Positions 35,512 through 45,899 of a stretch of 64,000 nucleotides of DNA are shown piece by piece. Positions within the stretch are counted from its first letter, which is position 1, and the number at the start of each line of letters is the position of its first letter. The stretch comes from Gnomoniopsis sp. IMI 355080 (taxonomy: Eukaryota > Ascomycota > Sordariomycetes > Diaporthales > Gnomoniaceae): contig JAPEVC010000013.1 in the NCBI GenBank assembly GCA_027946555.1, positions 124,001 to 188,000 on the forward strand. Direction: 5' to 3'. The position numbers were made by a program, and so were the translations under genes. The notes under the pieces are model-generated. The model had not been told where the DNA came from, did no database searches, and was given only the letters and a program-made list of their open reading frames with translations.

Positions 35512-36562
35512 CTCGGAAGGAGCCTCTGCGTCGTATACGGGCCTTATCGAAGAGTCGTTAACACGTTCGGAAAGTACCTGGCGATTGGCGGAAGGCTTGA
35601 GAGATGCTGTTTGAGAAGCAGCTTTTGTCGAGGGGAAGGATTTGGAGATCTTGGAAGATCTAAGAGACTTGCGAGCGAGTTTGCGGAACTGTGGGGAGTA
35701 AATTTTGGCGGTATGGGGGGTCGTTGACGACCCTTTTGTTAGATCGTGATAGGCAATCCTGTCCCGCTTGTCCACGGCTGTGATGGCCTCCTCGGTCGAC
35801 TCGCGTCTCTTGCAATTACCGTGACGTATCGCTGGCGACTGGGGGAAAACGTTCACTGATTCAGGGGCTGTCGGGATACGAGAATCGCGTACGCTGTCGA
35901 GTCCGACACCTCTGAATAAGCGCTGGCGCTAGACCGGAATCTATGAGAAAGAATGTCTCGAGTATAACAGGAAAAGTTGGGCCCTTAACGACGGCTCTTC
36001 GAAACCAGTAAAGGCGTCCGCTCGGGGGAGACAATGCGAATAAAGGTTTCGCGTGTCTTTGTCCGGTCGCAGACGAGAGAAAAGCCGGTCGGAAACCGTG
36101 ATCCACCGTTCTCACGCTGAAAGCACAGATCGAGGTAGAGAACCAACGGTTTGCTGGGCAAGAGAGCGACCGACGGCGATGAATTCTCGAGGAATCGAGG
36201 GTGGATGGGGTGGAAGGAAAGAGGCCGGCCAAGGCAGACACGAGGATAGATTGAAGTGGAGAAGTAGCCTCGCTGACGGCGGACTTGCCGGGTTATGTAA
36301 GCCGTTTCAGATCCTATTCCGTAATTGTCCAAGCACGCGCACGCTTGTTCTGGTGCGTTCTATGGAGACTCAACCAATTCAAGTCGAGTACGCAGTATTC
36401 AGGTTTCACTTCACGTACATGAGCAATCACTACATTGTTTGAAATCTGAGTACTTGATTTGGTCATGTGTCATCACAAGCTATTGAATCAACCCAATCCC
36501 ATTTGTTTCACCAGCCTATCATGGATTCATGTCATCTCTCGTCAGCTGACCTTCATCAATCG
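35512..36562. other. Intergenic: TFIIB promoter and leader
   Basis: 1.05 kb. The first ~345 nt upstream of TFIIB remain open in the TFIIB frame without an ATG; beyond that nothing is recognised. Confidence 0.45.
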
Positions 36563-37264
36563 TCACTTTCGCTCAGTTTCCGAATCTAGATCGTCGCTCA
36601 CGTTTCGAAAGAGAGGATGTTGTTCGAGCAATGGCGGCAGGTCCGCACGTCTAGTTGGCGATGAGGACCGCGACCATGTTGGTGCTGGTACATCGGGGAA
36701 TGGCGACTTGGACCTTGATGAATATTCATATTCACCTTCCCAGCTTTTGTCGCTGAGGCCTGTGCCAGATCTAGATCGCGTGATGCTTCTCTCGAATTGC
36801 TCCTCCTCATCCCTCAGTCTGTATCCTTGGGTCGACCTGGAGTCGGGCCTGTCATCCATGCTCATCCTGTAGCCGCTGAGCTGGCTGTTTGACGATATTG
36901 AACGACCTGAGCGACTGGCGAGCGACTTCTGTATCATGGCGTCTCGTTGTGACTCGGCTTCGAATTCCAAAACGTCTCGGCCCTTCCTCCATTTCTTACT
37001 GAAGTCTTTTTCGCCCAGGAACGGATCTCGTTGTCGAGCTTCTTGAAGCAGCTGCTTTCTCAGGCGACGCCTGGAGAGCGATATGGCCACCAGAGCAACA
37101 CAAGCGCCGAGTGCTAGAATGCCCGCCACCGATGCAATGATGATCCATATCCGGGTAGAGCCTGTATCATTTGTGTTTCTTGAGGCTATATGGCTGGGGC
37201 TCATTGTGTCGTCTTCCACAACTTCGAAATATGGTGTCCGAGGACGTCTCTGTGCAACCGGCAT
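36563..37264 (-). CDS. Single-pass membrane protein with long cytoplasmic tail
   Basis: Intronless, 233 residues from the first ATG (37264). The order of parts is a short polar N-terminus with an acidic patch (YFEVVEDDT) and Asn/Ser/Thr residues, one transmembrane helix (about 43-65, IWIIIASVAGILALGACVAL), a stop-transfer cluster RRRLRK, then a long Ser/Arg/Asp-rich tail with many SRS-type sites. No signal peptide is visible; the frame upstream is open for 48 more codons without an ATG, so an upstream exon supplying one is possible. The layout resembles fungal mid2-like or other signal-anchor proteins, but no family is recognised. Confidence 0.6.
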   Translation of the reverse strand: MPVAQRRPRTPYFEVVEDDTMSPSHIASRNTNDTGSTRIWIIIASVAGILALGACVALVAISLSRRRLRKQLLQEARQRDPFLGEKDFSKKWRKGRDVLEFEAESQRDAMIQKSLASRSGRSISSNSQLSGYRMSMDDRPDSRSTQGYRLRDEEEQFERSITRSRSGTGLSDKSWEGEYEYSSRSKSPFPDVPAPTWSRSSSPTRRADLPPLLEQHPLFRNVSDDLDSETERK

Positions 37265-38496
37265 GGTTGTGAGCCTTCGAGTATGGGAAGTTCGCCCTCC
37301 CCAAGAGGTCAGTAACAGGTTTAGAGCTCTCGCGAAAGCGATGGTGTAAGATCGGTCGAAGAGGAGTTCAAATACAGGATGGGCAGGCGAAACAGGAAGC
37401 ACGCACACTTAAACCCTTCTGCGTTATGCAGTGTGACATCGTGAGAGACGGTCAGCTTGCATATTGTGGCTCTCGTAATGGCTGAGAAGTAGCAAAAGGC
37501 TGTCTAAATTAGGGCACTTCGTTCTAGGCTTTAATCCACCTCGGGACTTTTAAGGTCGATCTACAAGCCCCCAAACCAATCAGATCTTGATAGAGGCCAT
37601 TTTCGAATCTGCAGGCGAGCTGCAGTAGATCAGTGGCGTTACAGGGGCGGATCCTGCGGGCCGTGTTGCACTGACAATGGAGAGGCAGTTTTTTGGGGCA
37701 GCAGATGGTGCGAATCACGGTAATCAATCTGCCTTTGGACTAATTCTCAGCGAGGAACCGTGGAGCGAGGTACTGTGGAGCGAAGGAACCGTGGGGCGAA
37801 GGAACCATGGGGCGAAGCAGCCACAGACGGCCCCGTAATTCAATAAGCCACCCTGAAGGCTTCAACTTTTGCCTACCAACATGCGCTCTATGGGTCGGCA
37901 GCAGCAATACTCCGCCAGATCCAACGAATCAAACCTGGAGTCATTGGCCCCGCCTTGCAGCGCAGTACCATAGGCCTTCAGCCAGTTCTGTCTTACTCGT
38001 CCAAAAGGAAGTTTCCTTGCATGGAGCAAGGCATGTACCGTTTGTCTAGATTATGCATAAAGTTGGGTCTGCCTGTTTGCATGATCAGTGATGATGAGTC
38101 TGGGAGTCTGACGGTCTGGCGGTCTGGTCACTGGTCAGTTCCTTAGCCCCTGTGCAAGCATGTAAGGCCTTCAGCTCATCATTCTAATGTTGGGTATCAT
38201 TTTTACTTTTCGCGTATGATATGTATGAGCATGTCTCACCATGAGTTCCTTTTTTTTTTTTGGACTTGGAGCGATATGCAAGACATGCAGCGGTGGCTTG
38301 GCTCCGACCGAAATTTGAACATGATAGCGGGATAGTTGCTCAGGTTTCAAAGCGTAACACGAGAAATGGGTCTGATGTTCACAGTTGGAAACATCGGACC
38401 CTGAGTATCTTATTGCAAGTGATCTTGGATGCATTAGGCCTATGTCTCCCAAACGCCTTTCAGGCTTCGACCGATGGAGGTAATTTAACTAGCCAC
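37265..38496. other. Intergenic with minisatellite
   Basis: 1.2 kb carrying the 16-bp tandem repeat at 37750-37820 and a poly-T run at about 38252-38262. No gene is supported. Confidence 0.45.
37750..37820. repeat. Minisatellite, ~16-bp unit, about 4.5 copies
   Basis: Tandem units of 15-16 bp with consensus close to GCGAAGGAACCGTGGG, each differing by one to three bases. Confidence 0.85.
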
Positions 38497-38948
38497 CTAC
38501 TGAGGATCATGACAGACAACCTCGATGTTGTTTCCAGCAGGATCCATCACAAAAGCTGCGTAGTAAGCCGCATGATAGTGCTGGCGTATACCAGGCTTGC
38601 CATTATCCTTCCCACCAGCTGCCACCGCTGCAGCATGAAACGCATCGACAGCTGCTCGGTCTAAGCCAAACACGTCAGTATAGCTGTCTCAACAACATCT
38701 CCTCAACACGAACCTTTACAACGGAAGGCATGATGGCTCTTTGGCGGCCTTTCTGGCTGTGATACGATCCACCAGTCCGTGTGCATCTGGTGGTGCGGCA
38801 TTCCCTTGTCGCCGAAGCCGACGTACTCTCCGTTGGGTCCGAAGACGAGAAGCTTTTCGTAACCAATAGTCTCGAGGACTTCCTCGTAGAAAGCCACGGC
38901 GGCTTTGTGATCGTCCACATGGACACTCATCTGGGTGTGGTCGATCAT
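38497..38948 (-). CDS. VOC/glyoxalase-like family protein
   Basis: Small metal-dependent-fold protein of the vicinal oxygen chelate superfamily (glyoxalase I, bleomycin-resistance-like, dioxygenases). Exons 38948-38714 and 38660-38497 give 132 residues, a usual length for a one-module VOC protein. Features are MIDHTQMSVHVDDHKAAVAF (first His ligand region), FYEEVLETIGYEKL, GFGDKG, then, after the join at FRCK-DRAAVDAFH, GIRQHYHAAYYAAFVMDPAG and NNIEVVCHDPQ (the usual C-terminal Glu ligand region). The acceptor and donor restore the conserved AF...DRAAVDAFH segment. The enzymatic substrate is unknown. The gene diverges from the flavin monooxygenase. Confidence 0.9.
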
Positions 38949-40215
38949 ACTGGCGTGGAGAATGTAATGTAGAGTGGGACGAGTGAGGGAAGTCGCGTTC
39001 GTCGTGTTTGATTTTGATGGACGCTTTCAAGTTGCTGATGACAGCACCTTTATATGAGCTTCAAGTCCTCGTCACCAAACCGTTACGATTCGTTCTGGAA
39101 GTTGCCCGCCATCAGCTCGTGAAGCCCGAGCGTCCGAAAGTCTCCCGATCCTTCTTGGCCGAGCCATATTGATCCGTTTCGTGGCTGAATGCGGCTCGAA
39201 TGCTGCTCGGAATAGCAGCCTTGCGGTGGACTCCATCAACAGTAAGTCGTTTGAGTCGGGCTAATGCGGCATGGCAGATGAGTCCGGGGCGCACCAATCG
39301 GTAGGGTATTGTTCCGACCTGCTGGGATCTTGGCGAACAGTTTGATTGGTGTCCAAAATCCGGGGAAATGGTGGGATCGACAACTTGAAAGATCATTGTC
39401 CCCTCATGGATCAGATCTTATGAGTCCCACATTGATGGACATATTTACTAAATCTGTCTAACTCGTGGATCGGAGCTGCTGTAAACGAAGGCATATCTAT
39501 TCTGGAACGTACAACGAAGTACATAGTACGTCTGCGTAGACCAGACTCTGCCATATCCCCCAAGGATCCATCACTGCCCCACCATCGAAATGCGGAGCTA
39601 TTGTGAGTTCAGGGTACGACTGTGGCAGCCCAGTCAAAGTCAGCGACTTCATCGCTGTGATCAAGTTGTATCATTAATCAACCAATATTACTGTGAATAC
39701 GCTTAAAAATGTGAAGATCCGATGTTTTCCGAAGGGGCTGTCGGATTATGCCGCTTGCCCCTTCAGTAGATACAGCAGGTAGGCTGCAGGTGGGTAGTAG
39801 TTTCCTCGGTGGCTCGCTCAATACCTAGGTATCATCCCGTGTCAGACCGGGGCCGTAGATCCAGCAAATCGCCTGCTTCGCATTATACCAGCCGTCAGAA
39901 CCTCGGGACCAAGCCTAGAATGAGGGGATCTGTCTCCGCATTGGTTTAGTATGGAACCACACACCCATAGGACAACTAGCTTGGAGGGTGCACTGCCACT
40001 CACCATTAGGAATCCTGCATGTGTCTTCCACACCACGCTGCCATTTCAAGCGATGGTGTGACTTCACAAGCCTTCACTGTACTCTATCCGCGAAACGCGA
40101 TCTCGACGCTTTTTTAATTAAGAACGATACCCTTTACAATTAGGCATTCCGCCACTGGTTCGCACCACCAAAACAGTAGCTTTCACGTATCCTGCATGCC
40201 TCGCGGCGCAGTGTC
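38949..40215. other. Divergent intergenic interval (VOC / monooxygenase)
   Basis: 1.27 kb between two divergent genes; it should hold both promoters. A palindromic TACCTAGGTA lies at 39822-39831. No exon is supported. Confidence 0.5.
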
Positions 40216-42093
40216 ATGACTGAAACTACTACCAACCCTTCCCAGGAGCCATGCGCGTACACGCAATTTGCGTGCATCGGTACAGGCTTCTCAGGAATTG
40301 GCCTCGGCGCAACCCTCAAGCGCTGGTACAACATCAGCGACATACAGTTCTTTGAGCGTAATTCCTCGCTTGGTGGGACATGGCTCGCGAACCGCTATCC
40401 GGGCTGTGCGTGTGATGTCCCCACCGCTTTGTACAGCTACTCCTATGAATCCAACCCGGACTGGACGCGCGTGTTGCCGCCAGCAGAGGAGCTGTGGGAG
40501 TACTTGAACGGGGTTGCAGGGAAATACGATCTGCACCGACACATGACCTTCGGGGTGGAGGTTAGAAGAGCGCAATGGATTGAGACGAAGGCACGGTGGC
40601 GACTGACGATTGTACGGCTGGAGAACGACACGGAATTTCATCACGAGTGTCAGTTCCTATTCGGCGCGACAGGGCAGATCGTCCGTCCTCGAGAGCTAGA
40701 CGTCCCCGGTGTGGAAACTTTCAAAGGTCCCGTCTTCCACAGCTCGCAGTGGCGGCAGGATGTTGACCTGACAGGCAAGAAGGTGGTTGTCTTTGGAAAT
40801 GGCTGCACAGGTGCTCAGCTGGTGGCCACAATCGTGCGCTCGACCAAGCACTTGACGCATGTTGCGCGGGCCAAGCATTGGTTTTTGCCTGGCATGGACG
40901 CCTATATCGATGACTACACGCGTGCTTTCCTGAGGGTCCCAGGTGTCTCTGCACTCTCTCGCTTCCTCGTGTTCATTTTTGCTGAGGAGCAGCTGCGGGC
41001 CTTTTATCAAAATTGGGACTCCAAGCGGTACAGAAGAAACATGGGCGAAAAGGCTGAGAAGTACATGCGAAAAACGGCGCCTGAGAAGTATCATGACATG
41101 CTGATTCCAGATTTTGAAGTGGGGTGCAAACGCAGGATTTTCGACCCAGGTTACTTGAAGGCACTGCACGCGGAGAATCTCGAGCTGACAAACGAATCGG
41201 TTCAAGAGATCGTGCCCGAGGGCGTGAAGATGGCAGGTGGGAGGCTCATCGAGGCCGACGTGATTGTAGCATGCAACGGTTTCCAGATGCAAAATTTCCT
41301 GTCACCTATCGAAGTCATCGGCGTTGGAGGTGAGACGGCAGAGCAGCATTGGGCGAAGATGGGCGGCGGTCCAGAGGCATACAACTGTGTTGCGATGAGT
41401 GGGTTCCCGAACTTCTTCGCTATCCTAGGTAAGTCAATAGCGTCTCCGAGGAAGTGTCGAACCGCCATGCTCAGGGCGAACAGTACACTAATACAATCGA
41501 TCCTCAACAGGACCCAACACCTTGACTGGCCACACCTCCGCAGTAATCGCCTCGGAGAACTCCGTCAATTATGCCTTGAGGATTATCAAACCACTTCTGG
41601 ATGGCAAAGGAACTATAGCAGAGGTATCACCGGAGGCAGAGCGCAAATATGTGAATCAAGTGCAAGATGCTCTGTCAAAGACAGTCCTCGCCACGGGATG
41701 CGGAAGCTGGTATGTGACGAAGCTGGATGATGGCCGAGAATGGAATGGCACAGTCTATCCTTGGACCCAAGGACATTACTGGTACCGGTGTTTATTCCCA
41801 GTGTGGAAGGACTGGCACTTCAGGGTAGGCAAACTCAACTCACAACCCTCACCTACTTGGCCTAGGTATTCACTTCGAGATTTCACGCTAATAACCTTGA
41901 TCAGGGACCAACTCAGAAACAACGTAAATGGGTCCTGGGACGACTCGTGCTGTCGTTGGGACTCATGGGTGCCTTGGCAGGGCTATTCCTGTCCACTCGG
42001 CTCGGCTCTGATAAGTTGAAGCTCATCTCAGCGTACCTCAGTCGGTACCGGAGAGTGATGCGGGAGTATCTGGCCACTTTGAAACTAAAATAA
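40216..42093 (+). CDS. Baeyer-Villiger-type flavin monooxygenase
   Basis: FAD- and NADPH-dependent class B monooxygenase oxidising ketones or related compounds. Exons 40216-41428, 41511-41824 and 41905-42093 give 571 residues. The FAD-binding GTGFSG is at 22-27. The BVMO fingerprint FxGxxxHxxxW is complete at 169-179 (FKGPVFHSSQW), and the NADPH Rossmann motif GNGCTG lies at 194-199. The second exon has GPNTLTGHTSAVIASENSVN, as in fungal BVMO-like enzymes. The last exon adds a hydrophobic helix (LVLSLGLMGALAGLFL), so the enzyme may be tail-anchored to a membrane. It is similar in style to fungal steroid or sterigmatocystin-type monooxygenases. The substrate is unknown, and the VOC neighbour gives no firm clue. 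Confidence 0.92.
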
Positions 42094-42642
42094 TCGCCCA
42101 CACTGTTTGGCGAGCAAACCTTGCTACGATAAATCTGCGAATTAGGAGCAATCAGACATTGGGGTCACATGGGCTCGTGGAAATGGCACGAGTAAGCTAA
42201 AAGCGGAACAAGATTGTATTTACTACATGAAACCGAGATGCTCTAGTAGCAAGTCATGCTGTCCACGTGAAAACAAAGAAGCCGGCATGCCTTATCAGCT
42301 GGTTACGACAGAGGGTCGAGTCCTCGTCAGAGCCGAACCCGAGGGGCCTGGTTCTTCCGTGGCCTTTGGTCTGGCCGCCAATAGCAATAGAATTGGTCGA
42401 GATTCGAATCGAAATATGATAGATCATGTTTTGGAGTGTTTGTGCGTGCTGCTGGTGGCCTTCAAATGGCAGGCCAAGCGATATCGCTGCGAATGTGTAG
42501 AGCCATTGCCGAGTACTTTGATTGACTGGACTATGCGTGGTCTAGCATCTTCAGATCCATGTTCGTGGTTTTCTTGACGATTACGAATATGGCGAGTTCA
42601 GAGGATGACATTTTCTTCGCAGGGGTGAGAGGTGTGAACCTC
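42094..42642. other. Convergent intergenic region
   Basis: 549 bp between the monooxygenase stop and the pheromone gene stop. No feature is supported. Confidence 0.5.
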
Positions 42643-42717
42643 TTACATGACAACGCAGACAGAGTAGCCGTTGACGCCCATGGCGGAGTTGGGGGTGGTC
42701 TGCTTGGTGGAAGGCAT
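42643..42717 (-). CDS. Lipopeptide (a-factor-like) mating pheromone precursor
   Basis: A 24-residue intronless gene beginning MPSTKQTTPNSAMG and ending NGYSVCVVM before TAA. The last four residues, CVVM, are a CaaX box with Met at X, which directs farnesylation of Cys21, removal of VVM and carboxymethylation. Length, the MPS start, the Gly-Asn-Gly-Tyr region and the CVVM end match the hydrophobic pheromone precursors of Sordariomycetes (ppg2/mfa/Mf2 type), closest from memory to the Cryphonectria Mf2 class. It would be exported and sensed by a Ste3-type receptor. In heterothallic relatives such genes are expressed mainly in one mating type. A TATAAA box lies about 120 nt upstream. The gene is too short for routine annotation. 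No second copy was seen here. Confidence 0.9.
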   Translation of the reverse strand: MPSTKQTTPNSAMGVNGYSVCVVM

Positions 42718-42836
42718 TTTGATAGATTGATTGAGCTGAAAAGCTAAATATTGGATATTGAAGTGTGTTTGAAGGTGTTGGAGTGGATGAAGATAGAAGC
42801 AAAACCATACATCCGAATTGGAAGGGAGGCTGCTCA

Positions 42837-42842
42837 TTTATA
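42837..42842 (-). promoter_or_regulatory. TATA box of the pheromone gene
   Basis: TATAAA on the minus strand about 120 nt upstream of the pheromone ATG. It is followed by a C/A/T-rich leader with few G residues, the usual look of a well expressed ascomycete 5' UTR. Confidence 0.5.
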
Positions 42843-43684
42843 TCGCCAGGCCCAGCAACTCGGAACCCCCTAGGGCGCGTCACGACACATGGGACTTGGA
42901 GGGTTTGCAACATAATCGGCATGAAGCTTACATCGAGTCTCGCAACTCAGTCTTTGCCTTGTTCACTAAGACCTGTCAAAGGGGTCTCGATATTGTGGTT
43001 GAAGTACGGTATTTACGGTGAAGCCGAAGCTGATGTTCCGTATTGTGAGGTTCTATGACAAAGATCCAGAACATTGGCTCGCGACTGCATTGTCGTAGAG
43101 CAACCGGCCTGACTGGATCATAGTCTTAAGGTGAAAGGCGATAGAGAAGCTGAGATTTGTGGCTATGGAACTAAATTCGCGGATGCCGTTCGGAAGTTGG
43201 TATTGTGCGTTACTATTATCCCGGACAATGCGAGACTTCAGTTATCATCTCAAAGAGACTGTGCCGTTGTAGCTGGTACGCTTCAGCACAAGCTTGATAA
43301 CTTTCTTGAAATCAAGCATTTCAGCTTTTTTATGGCCAGCTGAGAAACTTCTCTACTTTCACCTCAAATCTTGAGGCGTCGAAACACCGCGCACATGATG
43401 GGCATCCAGTATTGCAGTTTGCGGAGGCTCGTGGCCCAAACAAAGAGGCGCGTTAAGAAGAGCGGCTCAGCATTTTCTTCTTGCTTGTCTGTTGCCATCA
43501 TAATGACTGCTCAGAAATCCAACAAAAAAGAGAACTGTCCGCCCTTCTTCTACGCCCTGCTTCTACACCCAGTATTTAGGGCCGTGATTTACCACACCTG
43601 CAGCGCGTCGCTTATACAACAACCCTTGCCCAGGCGGCCAGGCCATCGGACTTTACGGGAAGTTGAAGGATATTTGATTTTTTT

Positions 43685-43803
43685 TGACCAAGTTATGCAG
43701 TTCGAACCCACGACCCTGGCGTATCTGAGTGGGATTTTATAGAACCGGTGCTCGATCCAGGGAGGAAGTGTACCATTAGGCTAACAAGCTCCCCTTGGTA
43801 TGG
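43685..43803 (-). repeat. Decayed tRNA-like / SINE-like sequence
   Basis: The minus strand has an A-box-like TAGCCTAATGG, then a CCTGG/CCAGG stem flanking a long loop, then a B-box-like GGGTTCGAACT. Short outer arms ACCAAG and CTTGGT could pair. The T-stem and D-stem do not pair well, the last B-box bases are wrong, and no downstream T-run exists on this strand, so it is not an intact tRNA gene. It may be a tRNA pseudogene or a SINE remnant. Confidence 0.25.
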
Positions 43804-43947
43804 TTACAAACTGAAGGCCACCTGGTAATTATATGCTTGCTTGCAGTCTTGCGCTGGGTGGACACTATCATGGATGCTGTTTTTATACTGGATTTATTAC
43901 ATTTCTCTATAAGAGTACTCTTGGGGGCACATAGTCCCGTGCAGGTC

Positions 43948-45899
43948 CTATGACGATCGTCCTGGCCACGCATCATACAAGCCCTCAGTCATTGTAACAT
44001 CGCTATACGTGACGTTTCCGGTCCCACTTTGGAAGAAGCGGATTTCTGTCGACGATGCATACCAGGAACTGTTATTGATGTCAGCGCTGGATCAAATACC
44101 TAGTAATAAGGGGGTTTGAGAAGAAGAAGGAAAAGAAGCTTCAAGACTCACCGAACCCAAGTACCCAACGCAAATCTCTCATTAGCATGGACCTCAAGGA
44201 TTCCATTGTCGACTACAAGCGTCAACTGCAACGTTTCGATGACTTCCTCGCCGTCCTGCATGACATCGAAGAGCCGTAAACGTCCGGCCTCGTTGCGGGA
44301 GTCGATGCCAGCCGAAGTCTGTGCCGCAGCACTCGTATTGCTGCGATCAACCATGATCGACTCATTTGAGAACTGATAGTAAATGGTGGTGGACTCAAAC
44401 TCAGATGCCAGAATTTGGAAGCCGGCTTTGAGATCACTGTTTCGTGCAGATGACGGGAAGGTGATGTTCGCCGTCATGACGTAGAACTTGCTCTCGGGGG
44501 ACCGCTGGAAGGCGACCGATCCGGGTGAGCTGCTGGTGTACCCAGGCTCCACAGATGTATTTCCAGCCATCAAAGCAGCCACCGGTTCCCGCGCAATGAC
44601 CTGCTTCAGCGTTTCAAGCTGAACAACGTTTGTAGAGCTGCCATTGCCTGCTGTTATCTGCCATGAGCCCGTCTCTTGGACCAGTTCGTTGTTCACGACG
44701 TTATCGATGGTACCGATACTAAGCTCCCGTGGCAGCAGCAGCGAGCCCGTCCAATTCTGTGCAGCAGGAAACGCCTGTGTTCCGTAGAAGTTGCCAGTGA
44801 GCCAGACATAGGAAATGAACCGGTCCGGCGCGCCGCTCTTTGTTGATGCCTGCGAGGTACTCGGAAGCACTTTGCCAGCAGCAGCATACGCTGAAGCCCC
44901 GCTGTCCAGTTTGCCAGCCATGGTAGGCGCAAACTTGATGTCTCCGCTCTCGGATAGCGAAACATCACCTGTGGCCCAAAGCATCTCTCTGAAGTCCGAC
45001 ACCTGCGGCACTATAGGGTCGAGAGACCACTCAGCCCCGAGCGTCGTGAAAAGGGAGCCCTCGACGTTGTAGCCTTGGTGGTCTAGGCTGAAAATATTAC
45101 CGACCTCAAAATTGAAGCCCCAGCGTCCGGCAAAAGTCCCATTGCCCCATGTTGAGTTTGCGGTTTCGTGCCACCATTGTCCGAGTTCCTCCCAGTACTG
45201 AAACTCGGGATCGTGCTGGCGATACAGGAACTGGCTTGGGCCTTCTCCGTGCACGCCGCCCGATATGACCACATACCAAGTCCCGTCGGTGCTGTTGAGC
45301 AAGGTGTCCAGTTGCGCATTCTGGAAGACATAGGGGTCGCGGAAGCCTGTGACGTTGAGCGCAAAGGGCGGTGCGGGAATAGCTGGCCCCTGGGCGAGCT
45401 TGGTAAAGTTCTTGCCTCCATCCGTGGATACAGCCAGGGCCTGTGTCTCGCTTCCGCGGGTATAATTGATGGTCCATTGAATAGGAAGATAGGACACGGC
45501 GGTATAGAGCAGAGTCGGGTAACCATTGATCCCGCTGGGGATAACGGAGCCATCAAACACAGCAATGGGATCGTTCAGTCCTCCGGCCACGATGAAGGGC
45601 GCTCCATTCGGGTTAAGGTCGTAGTACGTGACGAGGTCATCAGTCGTGGCCCCCGAAGCGCCATTGGACACTCCCCAGCCGGCATGGAAGAGACCAGTCT
45701 CGGGATCGGTGTATATCATGCACGGATCTCCGATTGAGCCGTATGGAGGGAGGACGTGAGCTCGTGGTCTCCATGTCTCTGCCAGACTTGTGTCGGTCAA
45801 GGTCGAGAGATTTGGTGGAGCTGAGTTGTAATCCAACTGAGCATTGCCAACCTCAAGGAGGAGGCAGCCTACCAAGAGTGAGACTGAGAGATCCTTCAT
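43948..45899 (-). CDS. Secreted GH32 beta-fructofuranosidase / fructosyltransferase-like
   Basis: Glycoside hydrolase family 32 enzyme acting on sucrose or fructans. Exons 45899-44152 and 44068-43948 give 622 residues; the join restores FALGTWV-R-SWYASSTEIR. The signal peptide is MKDLSVSLLVGCLLLEVGNA. The catalytic set is visible: nucleophile Asp58 in SIGDPCMIY (the WMNDPNG equivalent), the RDP motif at 187-189 (GFRDPYVF), and the acid/base Glu265 in NFEVGNIF (EC-motif equivalent). The C-terminal half forms the GH32 beta-sandwich. The GDPC and FEVGN forms resemble the fungal sucrose:sucrose fructosyltransferase/SucB-like branch more than classical invertases, so transferase activity is possible. 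N-glycosylation sequons are frequent. A sugar transporter follows upstream on the same strand. Confidence 0.92.

Larger units (their letters stand above)
42718..43947. other. Intergenic: pheromone promoter and tRNA-like relic
   Basis: 1.2 kb. The left part is the pheromone promoter; a tRNA-like relic sits at about 43685-43803 (listed separately). No other feature is supported. Confidence 0.45.
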
